From assembly GCF_009914765.1 (NCBI RefSeq), contig NZ_WYDS01000017.1:1-64000 (forward strand): a stretch of 64,000 nt of DNA, read 5' to 3'. Source of the stretch: Halodesulfovibrio sp. MK-HDV. GTDB lineage: Bacteria > Desulfobacterota > Desulfovibrionia > Desulfovibrionales > Desulfovibrionaceae. The translations under genes and the position numbers were made by a program. This document shows positions 45,683-54,894 of the stretch, piece after piece (positions within the stretch are counted from its first letter, which is position 1; the number at the start of each line of letters is the position of its first letter). The notes below the pieces were generated by a model. The model was not told the DNA's origin. It was given only the letters and a program-made list of their open reading frames with translations, and searched no databases.

Positions 45683-46786
45683 TTACAGTACGTCTTCAGG
45701 TGAAACGGAGAACATCTCGAAAGCTTCGCCCACAGCAGGACAAGTTATTTTCCCTTTGTATGTGTTCAGCCCCAGTGCGAGAGCACGGTCTGCACGCAAA
45801 GCATCAAGCCCTTTGTTCGCAAGTTGAATAGCATATGGCAATGTCTGGTTGCTAAGAGCAAAGGTAGAAGTACGAGGCACAGCACCCGGCATGTTTGTAA
45901 CACCGTAGTGAACAACGCCGTGGAGATTAAATACAGGATCTTCATGAGTGGTTGGCTTAATGGTTTCACAGCAACCGCCCTGATCAATAGCAACGTCTAC
46001 AATGACTGCGCCTTCCTGCATGGTTTCAACCATCTCTTCTGTTACCAGACTTGGAGCTTTTGCACCTGGAATAAGAACAGCACCGACGACAAGGTCAGCT
46101 TTTGCAACCCATTCACGAATATTCGGCTCAGTAGATGTAATAGTGCGGATACGGTTGCCGAACACGTCATCAAGGTACTGAAGACGCTGATGGCTGACAT
46201 CAAGAATGGTTACATCGGCACCAAAGCCAATAGCCATTTTTGCAGCGTTGGTACCAACAATACCACCGCCAACAACGGTAACGCAGCCCGGTGCAACACC
46301 AGGGGTTCCGCCAAGTAAGACACCACGTCCACCGTTTGCTTTTTTAAGAAAATTTGCACCTTCCTGTGTTGCCATACGCCCGGCAACTTCGGACATAGGC
46401 ATCAAGAGCGGCAGGCAGCCATTTGCAAGCTGCACAGTTTCATATGCTACAGCGGTTGTGCCACCCTCAAGAAGGGCAGTTGTCAAATCACGTTCAGCAG
46501 CAAGGTGGAGGTATGTGAATAGAAGCAGACCGTCGCGAAGGTACTGGTACTCAGAGGCTACAGGTTCTTTCACCTTAATAACCATTTCTGCGCCCCAAGC
46601 CTCTTCTGCGGTAACCATGGTTGCACCGGCAGCAATAAATTCATCGTCAAATAATCCGCTTCCGCGACCTGCGTCTGTTTCCACAAGCACAGTATGACCT
46701 TGACGAACAAGTGTTGCTGCGCCGCCCGGAGTAAGAGCTACTCGATTTTCCAGAGTTTTAATCTCTTTAGGTACACCAATAATCAT
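45683..46786 (-). CDS. ald: Alanine dehydrogenase
   Basis: A 367-residue NAD-dependent enzyme that interconverts L-alanine and pyruvate plus ammonia. The N-terminus [20 protein letters not shown], the active-site region [11 protein letters not shown] (His96-type residue), the NAD fold [22 protein letters not shown] and [17 protein letters not shown] are all present. It allows growth on alanine or nitrogen balance with pyruvate made from lactate. It is monocistronic, with its own terminator, and divergent from the M48 peptidase across a 630-base gap that contains several TTGC(A/G)AC-type motifs. Confidence 0.96.
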   Translation of the reverse strand: MIIGVPKEIKTLENRVALTPGGAATLVRQGHTVLVETDAGRGSGLFDDEFIAAGATMVTAEEAWGAEMVIKVKEPVASEYQYLRDGLLLFTYLHLAAERDLTTALLEGGTTAVAYETVQLANGCLPLLMPMSEVAGRMATQEGANFLKKANGGRGVLLGGTPGVAPGCVTVVGGGIVGTNAAKMAIGFGADVTILDVSHQRLQYLDDVFGNRIRTITSTEPNIREWVAKADLVVGAVLIPGAKAPSLVTEEMVETMQEGAVIVDVAIDQGGCCETIKPTTHEDPVFNLHGVVHYGVTNMPGAVPRTSTFALSNQTLPYAIQLANKGLDALRADRALALGLNTYKGKITCPAVGEAFEMFSVSPEDVL

Positions 46787-47420
46787 GACTTTCTCCTTGC
46801 AACATCCAGAGGCTTTGATCTTGCTACGCAGCGACGTATTACGATGCTAGCCCTGACTGTAAACATTGAAACTGTGGTATAAATTCACGTTTGTAACGTG
46901 CGTCATTTGGGTTACCAATTCCTGTACAACTGCCACAGGTTTGCGACAAGAGAAAAACAACTTTTATTCGTAAAACACCCTAAATTTACTGACCTTTGCG
47001 AAAACACATACATGTATTGCAAAAACGCAACATGAATATTCTTTTCATGTTATTTTAAAGTGTTATTGAGTGCACAAACAACTCAGAGTATCGATGGTTT
47101 CGAGCTTCATGAAAATCCACAAAAGTGCTTAAACGATCAACCATGTTGCAACCTTGCGACAGTTGAACATATTAAATAAAATATTTATTTTTGTTGATCA
47201 AATTGGCAGTTTTTTCTTTAAAAGTGCATGATAACACCATTTAACACCCTAATTACATACTGTTTTTTACTATCTGAAACAAATGACGTATATAAATAGG
47301 ACATAGGGCGCACGCCAAAGCAATATTGTAACAGACCATAACAACCTGTTATGTAATACACAGTGCGGATGCCCCGACACATACGGGGAGTTTTCCCATT
47401 ATTTATCCTGAGGGAATACC
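46787..47420. other. Divergent intergenic region, ald to M48 peptidase
   Basis: No ORF is supportable. It holds repeated motifs: tttgcgacaag near 46944, ttgcaaaaacgcaac near 47018-47032 and gttgcaaccttgcgac near 47144-47159. A small cccc-gacacata-cgggg-type hairpin (47374-47389) lies just before the peptidase start. Promoters for both genes should be here. Confidence 0.5.
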
Positions 47421-48659
47421 ATGACCTTTTTGATCATTCTTATTCTTTTTTTCATCATCGGCACTTGGGGGCTTGAAACGTGGGCGAGCAAGCTGAACCT
47501 ACAGTCTCTGGAGCAACCTATTCCCGCTGCATTTGAACATGCAGTGAACACACAGAAATATGAAAAATCTCAAGCGTACACTCGCCGAAACGAGAAACTT
47601 TCGTTTATCTCCGGTTTTGTTAACGTCGTCGCCGTAGTGCTCTGCATGATGCTGGGCATTTTCAATATCTTTAATGAATGGGCAACAGCCCTTGCTACTG
47701 GACAAATTGTGCAGGGATTAGCATTTCTGGGCATTGTCTCTGTCGCCTCCATGTTTCTTTCACTTCCGTTTTCCATCTACAAAACATTTGTGATTGAAGA
47801 AGAATACGGATTCAACCGCACCACGCCAAAGCTCTTCATTGCAGACCGTTTTAAAGGCATTCTGCTGGCCGTTGTTCTCGGTGCACCACTTGCTGCGGGT
47901 ATTATCTGGTTTTTCCAGACATTTTCCACATTCGGCTGGCTCATCGCTTGGGGATTCTCCACAGCATTCATGTTTGCGGTGCAGTACGTTGCGCCAATCT
48001 GGATTATGCCGCTGTTTAATAAATTTACTCCGCTGGAAGACGGAGATTTGCGACAGGCAATTGAAGATTTTGCACAAAAAAACGGATTTAATATTTCCGG
48101 CATCTATATAATAGATGGTTCCAAGCGCTCCAACAAAGCAAACGCCTTCTTCACAGGGTTCGGCAAGCAGAAACGTATTGCGCTGTTCGATACGCTTGTA
48201 AAATCCATGAGCACGGAAGAAATCGTCGGAGTTCTTGCCCACGAGATCGGCCATTGCAAGCTGAACCACATTAAACGTATGTTTCTTACCAGTATTGTGA
48301 CAACAGGAATTACATTCTTCTGCCTGTCTTTGGTGCTTGGGTACGAGCCTCTGTATGCAGCATTTCACGTTGAGCACATGACGATTGCGGTCGGAATGGT
48401 ACTTTTCAACTTCCTCTACACACCGCTTTCTCTTCTTATGACGATTTTTGCTTCGCATCAGTCCCGTAAGTATGAATTTGAAGCTGATGCGTTTGCAGCC
48501 AGAACAACCGGAAATCCTTCTGCACTGTCGGGTGCGCTCATTAAACTTTCTGTTAACAGCCTTTCAAACCTGACACCGCACCCTGCATACGTATTCCTGC
48601 ACTACTCGCACCCGCCTGTTGTTGCACGACTTGACGCACTGGAAAAAGTGGCAACATAA
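47421..48659 (+). CDS. M48 family (Ste24-like) membrane metallopeptidase
   Basis: A 412-residue zinc peptidase of the CAAX prenyl protease 1 / Ste24 group. It is embedded in the membrane by about six helices. The zinc site is LAHEIGHCKLNH with His274, Glu275 and His278; the third ligand Glu lies in KYEFEADAFAA near residue 353. The N-terminal peptidase segment EEEYGFNRTTPKLFIADRFK is typical. In bacteria these take part in membrane protein quality control. CTGAGGGAATACC before the ATG is a good ribosome binding site. A strong terminator follows at 48760-48800. Confidence 0.92.
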   Translation: MTFLIILILFFIIGTWGLETWASKLNLQSLEQPIPAAFEHAVNTQKYEKSQAYTRRNEKLSFISGFVNVVAVVLCMMLGIFNIFNEWATALATGQIVQGLAFLGIVSVASMFLSLPFSIYKTFVIEEEYGFNRTTPKLFIADRFKGILLAVVLGAPLAAGIIWFFQTFSTFGWLIAWGFSTAFMFAVQYVAPIWIMPLFNKFTPLEDGDLRQAIEDFAQKNGFNISGIYIIDGSKRSNKANAFFTGFGKQKRIALFDTLVKSMSTEEIVGVLAHEIGHCKLNHIKRMFLTSIVTTGITFFCLSLVLGYEPLYAAFHVEHMTIAVGMVLFNFLYTPLSLLMTIFASHQSRKYEFEADAFAARTTGNPSALSGALIKLSVNSLSNLTPHPAYVFLHYSHPPVVARLDALEKVAT

Positions 48660-48759
48660 TTCTCTACCAAGGCATAAAAAACACCCGAAAGAAGACTCCG
48701 GTCATACAAATTCTTCAGTAACACCGCTGATAGCTTTCACTCTTTCATATAATACTCGC

Positions 48760-48800
48760 AAAATAGCGGCACGGTTTAATTAACCGTGCCGCTATTTTTT
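48760..48800. terminator. Terminator after M48 peptidase
   Basis: aaaatagcggcacggtt and its complement around taat form a near-perfect long stem with A and T runs. Confidence 0.88.
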
Positions 48801-49090
48801 ATTTCTGCACAATTTCTACACAATTCATGTTGTAAGAATCGTGTTTTATTTTGAACAATTAAAAGAACGTATTGTCTTTCTCTGCACTATTTTCCAAATA
48901 TTTTTTTATGCATTACTCATCGCCGCAAAAAGCAAAGCACGCATTCATTTTTCATAATCCCACCTTCACGGAACTCCACCGATGCTTTTCATAGTGACAG
49001 CGCTAAACATACAGCAGCACGTACTACAAACGCTTTCCGCGTAATTATCTAAAAATAAAACTTATTTTTTACTTTTTTTGTAATTTTGCA

Positions 49091-49118
49091 TTGACCTTCC
49101 CCCTAGGGGCATAGGTTA
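49091..49118 (+). promoter_or_regulatory. MerR-type-like promoter upstream of alkaline phosphatase
   Basis: ttgaccttccccctaggggc followed by ataggtt resembles promoters of MerR-family regulators such as copA: TTGACC with a dyad (accttcccc / gggg..aggt) in an unusual spacer. It lies about 200 bases before the alkaline phosphatase start. I see no MerR-family gene in the window, so this is tentative. Confidence 0.3.
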
Positions 49119-49168
49119 GGTTCACGTAAATTTGATTAAATTCGTAATCACAAGTCCCCGAAATCAAG

Positions 49169-49251
49169 TCTACTTACTGACGCCCCGCACTAAGTTGTGA
49201 GCATGTGGCAAATTGTCTGCTTCTGCACGCTTCTGAGTCAGTAAATAAGCA
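49169..49251 (+). other. Possible structured leader of alkaline phosphatase gene
   Basis: cttactgac near 49169-49179 can pair with gtcagtaa near 49236-49245, closing a loop of about 56 bases that could hold other stems. No known riboswitch is recognised. The rest of the gap 48660-49311 holds a terminator and a MerR-type-like promoter, but no gene. Confidence 0.3.
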
Positions 49252-49311
49252 CTGATATGTTGGCAGGTAAATCAATCACGTTTACGACTGTAACTTGTAA
49301 TGGAGAAATGT

Positions 49312-50904
49312 ATGAATTTGTTTCGATGTAGTAAAAAGGTAGCTTGTACTTTTGTAGTGCTTGCAACCGCCCTGCTTATGGCTTCCAGCGTTTTCGCAGC
49401 CGCTCCTAAATATGTCTTCTATTTCATCGGAGATGGCATGGGACCTGCGCAGCGCCAGTCTGCTCAGTATTTCTACAAGATTGAGACTCAGAACCCGGCT
49501 GCTAAACTGGTTATGAACTCTTTCCCTGTTTCTGCTCTGATTACTACCCACTCTGACAACACCATGATTACAGACTCCGCAGCTGGCGGCACCGCTTTAG
49601 CTACCGGTTTTAAAACTACCAACGGTGCAGTTTCTAAACTTCCTGACGGTACCAGCGTTAAAACCATTGCAGAAGCAGCACGTGACGCTGGCTACGCAAT
49701 TGGTATTGCAACTACTACCCGCATCACCCACGCTACTCCTGCAGCTTTTTCTGCTCACAACATGAGCCGTGGTAATGAAAACGAGATTGCTATCGACCAG
49801 CTCGGTACCAACTTCGATTACTTTGCAGGTGGCGGTTTCCGTCACTTTGTTGCTAAAGGCAATGCTGAAGGTCTGAAGTCAAAACGTAAAGACAAACGCG
49901 ATCTCGTCGCTGAATTCAAAGCTAAAGGCTACACTACTTTCATCGGTGACAAAGCACGCGACACCTTCCGTGCATACCAGCCGAAGAAAGGCGACAAAGT
50001 GCTCGCACCTCTCGCATACAGCGCTCTGGGCATGGAAATCGATCGTCGCAACAGCTCTAAAAAAGTAAACGCAATGCCTTCACTTTCTGAATTAACAGAA
50101 AAAGGTATCGAAGTTCTGGAAGCACAGGACAAACCATTCTTCATGATGGTTGAAGGCGGCCGTATTGACTACGCTGCTCACTGTAACGATGCTTCAGGCA
50201 CCATCTACGACACTCTTGCTCTCGATGATGCTATTGCCAAGGCTTTTGCTTTCTACAAAAAACATCCTGAAGAAACTCTGATCATTGTTGCTGCTGACCA
50301 CGAAACTGGTGGTATGGCTATGGGTATCAGCCTTGACTCTAAAGGCTACTTCCTCAAGCTGAACGAACTCATGAAAGTAAAAGTTTCCATCGAAGACACC
50401 CTTGCATACATTTACCCTGCAATGGTCAAAGAATTCCCGCAGGCTGCAAAACGCCATCAGGAATACCTCAAATATGTTAGCGAAAACTGCGGCTTAACTG
50501 ATCTGAACAAACGCGAACTCAAAAAACTTGAGTCTGCAATGGACATCGAAGACCGCAACCAGAAACTCAGCGCAGCAGAGCAGACCACTTACGGTTATGC
50601 ATACACTCCAACTATGATCGCAGTTGCGCACCTCGTTTCCGAACGCGCACGCATCAGCTGGACATCATACGTCCATACATCCAGCGTAATCGCGTTGTCT
50701 GCAATTGGCGTTCAAGCAGAAAACTTCGGTGGTTTCAAAGATAACACCGATATTCCTCGTACCATCGCGAACGCAATCGGTGCGGAGCTTTCTTCCTTCA
50801 AACTGGAATCCTCCAAAGCATTGCTTGGTTACACTTCCGGCCCTAACGAAAAATACTCCAAAATCCCTTACGGTCACACTGAGAACGTAGCGGGTAAAAA
50901 CTAA
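49312..50904 (+). CDS. phoA: Alkaline phosphatase (PhoA superfamily)
   Basis: A 530-residue periplasmic enzyme that releases phosphate from monoesters. A signal peptide runs to VFA before APKYVFYFIGDGMGPAQRQS, which has the first metal-binding Asp. The nucleophile Ser lies in TDSAAGGTALATGFKT (D-S-A/S-A), and zinc/magnesium ligands in FMMVEGGRIDYAAHCND and IVAADHETGGMAMG. The N-terminus and the helical C-terminal part (residues 380-450) resemble the longer bacterial alkaline phosphatases of marine species. I use ATG 49312 because GGAG lies six bases upstream. No Pho box was found upstream, unlike the Na/Pi cotransporter. Confidence 0.93.
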   Translation: MNLFRCSKKVACTFVVLATALLMASSVFAAAPKYVFYFIGDGMGPAQRQSAQYFYKIETQNPAAKLVMNSFPVSALITTHSDNTMITDSAAGGTALATGFKTTNGAVSKLPDGTSVKTIAEAARDAGYAIGIATTTRITHATPAAFSAHNMSRGNENEIAIDQLGTNFDYFAGGGFRHFVAKGNAEGLKSKRKDKRDLVAEFKAKGYTTFIGDKARDTFRAYQPKKGDKVLAPLAYSALGMEIDRRNSSKKVNAMPSLSELTEKGIEVLEAQDKPFFMMVEGGRIDYAAHCNDASGTIYDTLALDDAIAKAFAFYKKHPEETLIIVAADHETGGMAMGISLDSKGYFLKLNELMKVKVSIEDTLAYIYPAMVKEFPQAAKRHQEYLKYVSENCGLTDLNKRELKKLESAMDIEDRNQKLSAAEQTTYGYAYTPTMIAVAHLVSERARISWTSYVHTSSVIALSAIGVQAENFGGFKDNTDIPRTIANAIGAELSSFKLESSKALLGYTSGPNEKYSKIPYGHTENVAGKN

Positions 50905-51039
50905 GCTGAAAAAAACACGTTGAAACAAGTCTGTGAAGTGCGCCTATAGCCGTTAGAGCGCATCGTACGACACCGATTTGTCGTCAATCTATGGAGAGCA
51001 GGTTCGCCTGCTCTCCACTTTATATGCTGGAGAGGTGCC

Positions 51040-52245
51040 ATGTCGAAGCTAAAACTAGCGGTAGAAACAATACTCATTTTAGGGATTGCCTTTCTCCTCT
51101 TCTTCACCGGTCATAACTGGATGAAAGCAGAGATCTCCGACAACGTGCATGAACTCTCTGGAACAGTTATTTCGGTAGACAACAGCGAAATAATACAAGC
51201 TGGAGCCGGTGCTGTAGGGATTCAAACAGCGCTCGTTGTGTTGGGTGAAGGGAAATGGAAGGGTGAGCAAGTTTCGGCAATCAATCATCTGAATGGTCAA
51301 TTGGATATGGATGAAATATATTCCGCCGGTGACAAAATTTTACTCGCCATCCAGATAGACAACCAGCAAGTCACCTACGCCAAAGCAATCAACAAGTACC
51401 GCCAGAACTGGGAACTTGCCCTCTTTGCCCTCTTTGCTGTTGCACTCGTACTGTATTCACAGTTTATCGGTCTCAAGGCGCTATTTTCGTTCGTGGCGTC
51501 ACTGGGGCTACTCTGGTGCTACTACATACCGAACCTATTAAACGGTGCAGATCCGCTTCCGCTAAGTTTAAGCGTTCTAGTCCTGCTCTCAATGGTCATC
51601 ATCCTCACAGTTGCAGGAGTAACCCGCCACGGCATTGCAGCCTTTCTCGGCACTGTGAGCGGACTTGGCGTAACACTCGGACTGACACTCTTTTTCGGTG
51701 AAAAACTTCATCTCGGCGGCATGACCGCGCCATTCGCACAAACATTACTTATGCAGGGCAACTTCGGTCTTAATCTACAGCATATTTTCTATTCAGCCGT
51801 CCTACTCGGTGCATCCGGTGCAGCCATGGATATTGCCATGGACGTCAGTGTTTCCATGAACGAAATCAAGATCAAACGTCCAGATATTGAAATGCGCGAC
51901 CTCATTCAGTCCGGTTTCAACGTCGGGCGTATGGTCATCGGAACCATGGCAACAACACTGCTACTTGCCTACTCCGGCGGCTACCTGACCATGCTCATGG
52001 TGTTTGTTTCGCAAGGAACAAGCTTTACCCGCATAGTAAACATGAAGCTGGTCGCGGCAGAAATTTTTAGAATCCTCATAGGAAGCATCGGGCTGCTCAT
52101 GGTCGCACCAGTAACGGCGATTATCGCTGGCATACTACTAAGCGTCTATGCAGAAGAAAAACAACTTAGCAAAGGCGACGAGTTGTCTCCGACGGGCAGG
52201 CGGGTTTCACCCCCTGCACCCCCACAAGGGGACGCGTCCCCTTGA
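51040..52245 (+). CDS. YibE/F family membrane protein with repeat-encoded C-terminal tail
   Basis: A 401-residue inner-membrane protein of the YibE/F family, function unknown. One N-terminal helix precedes a soluble domain (residues about 30-120, with beta-type ELSGTVISVDNSE), then six to seven helices follow: SGAAMDIAMDVSVSMNEIKI is a family hallmark. The last 19 residues (from SPTGRRVSPP) and the stop codon are encoded by a palindromic intergenic element (from 52185), so the natural C-terminus has probably been replaced or extended by repeat insertion. It lies 135 bases after the alkaline phosphatase gene on the same strand. Confidence 0.88.
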   Translation: MSKLKLAVETILILGIAFLLFFTGHNWMKAEISDNVHELSGTVISVDNSEIIQAGAGAVGIQTALVVLGEGKWKGEQVSAINHLNGQLDMDEIYSAGDKILLAIQIDNQQVTYAKAINKYRQNWELALFALFAVALVLYSQFIGLKALFSFVASLGLLWCYYIPNLLNGADPLPLSLSVLVLLSMVIILTVAGVTRHGIAAFLGTVSGLGVTLGLTLFFGEKLHLGGMTAPFAQTLLMQGNFGLNLQHIFYSAVLLGASGAAMDIAMDVSVSMNEIKIKRPDIEMRDLIQSGFNVGRMVIGTMATTLLLAYSGGYLTMLMVFVSQGTSFTRIVNMKLVAAEIFRILIGSIGLLMVAPVTAIIAGILLSVYAEEKQLSKGDELSPTGRRVSPPAPPQGDASP

Positions 52246-52387
52246 CCCCTATTAGGGTTCTTTTCTCTTTCATTATCTCAAAAATTTTTCTTTCAATAAA
52301 AACTTATCCCCACCCTTAACAGAGGTTAAGGGGAGATATCCCCTTACGGGGGGTGTAGGGGGCAGAGCCCGCCTACTCGCCGAAGGC
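52185..52387. repeat. Palindromic intergenic element, copy 8 (GC-rich subtype)
   Basis: Left half: gtctccgacgggcaggcggg, acccccacaaggggacgcgt, ccccttgacccctattaggg. Right half, inverted: gaggttaaggggagatatcc, ttacggggggtgtagggggc, gcctactcgccgaaggc. The spacer is about 50 AT-rich bases. The left half overlaps the 3' end of the yibE/F gene. Confidence 0.8.
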
Positions 52388-52423
52388 AAAAAAAACACCC
52401 ACTGCGCGGAATACATAAATAAG

Positions 52424-52454
52424 AAAAGGCCGGAACTTAGTTCCGGCCTTTTTT
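52424..52454. terminator. Terminator between yibE/F and yccF
   Basis: aaaaggccggaa-cttag-ttccggccttttt, a nine-pair GC-rich stem with A and T runs, between convergent genes. Confidence 0.88.
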
Positions 52455-52513
52455 GTTTGTAAATCAAAATGACAGATAATCAATCATTCGTAAAAAAATT
52501 GAAATATATCATT

Positions 52514-52933
52514 TTAACGATTAAGCAATGAATTCGGATCATCAACAACGGTTTTTCCGATAGGTGCAAGGCAAATTACTGCAAGCTTGAGATGCTGGAA
52601 GCCGAACGGAATGCCAATTATGGTAATAAAGTTGAGCAGTGCGAAAAACAGATGCCCAAGTGCAAGCCAGAGGCCGCCGAAAATGAACCAGATAATGTTA
52701 CCTATCAGCCCTAAACAGCCAGTTCCAATGTCGTGCTCACCGGTAACATCTACTCTGTTCACAACGTCTTTTCCGAATGGCCACAAGGTAAACATCCCGA
52801 TCACAAAACAGGAACGCGCCCAGGGAATGCCGACAATGGAAATAATCATGATTAGTCCGGCAATAAACCATCCCAAAGCCATTCCCACTCCTCCAAGAAA
52901 CAACCAGAGGACGTTCATAATAATTTTTAGCAT
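52514..52933 (-). CDS. yccF: YccF domain-containing membrane protein
   Basis: A 139-residue inner-membrane protein made of two copies of the YccF domain: residues about 1-60 (GWFIAGLIMIISIVGIPWAR) and about 75-130 (ALGHLFFALLNFITIIGIPF). Each holds two hydrophobic helices followed by G-I-P-W/F. Function unknown. The charged C-terminal segment PIGKTVVDDPN follows the second repeat, and FGKDVV follows the first, showing the internal duplication. It is monocistronic. Confidence 0.88.
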   Translation of the reverse strand: MLKIIMNVLWLFLGGVGMALGWFIAGLIMIISIVGIPWARSCFVIGMFTLWPFGKDVVNRVDVTGEHDIGTGCLGLIGNIIWFIFGGLWLALGHLFFALLNFITIIGIPFGFQHLKLAVICLAPIGKTVVDDPNSLLNR

Positions 52934-53147
52934 TGTATTTCTCTATTTTTTATTGATTCCGCCCTATAACAGAGCGACTTGTTTCACAAATTTGTCACTG
53001 TCTAATAGTAAAAACTGGAACTTTTTATATTAAATACGAATCAAGATAAAAAGCAAGTTTGTCCAGTTTACTCTATTTTTGGCCTTTGTATTCCAACAAT
53101 ACAAAAAAAAGTGCAGTATGGCGCCACTATTCTGTACATGAATTTAA

Positions 53148-54539
<1,392 letters not shown>

Positions 54540-54590
54540 CATAATACAGACAATTCCGTGCCATGTGCGCGTGATATATAGATTCATAAT

Positions 54591-54623
54591 GGGCATACAT
54601 GATTTCATGTATGCCCTTTTTTT
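54591..54623 (+). terminator. Terminator after gdhA
   Basis: gggcatacatg-att-tcatgtatgccc followed by a seven-T run. The remaining 270 bases before the next gene hold no gene that I can support. Confidence 0.9.
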
Positions 54624-54894
54624 GTATCAATCGAAGGCTGTTACACTCGCCAGCTCCTGAGCAGGTTCATTCTTCAACCAAGCGATACGCCCTTTCACTG
54701 CTGTCATTCATTGCTCTAAGAGCTTGCAGGTGCTACAGATTAAAGGACGATGCCTCTTTTTCGATGCAGCAGCGCAGTATAACACGGCACTACTCTTTAT
54801 TCATGTAGCGCCCAAATAGATACCGTGCTGGCACTGCCTGAGGTTCGTTCTTCTCACAGAAAATCCCAAATCACCCACAAACGAGCGGGGCACT

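Noticed and set aside
49130-49311. Pho box before alkaline phosphatase
   Set aside because: Only a single CTGTAAC half-site overlaps the ribosome binding region; the second 7-mer at 11-base spacing is missing.
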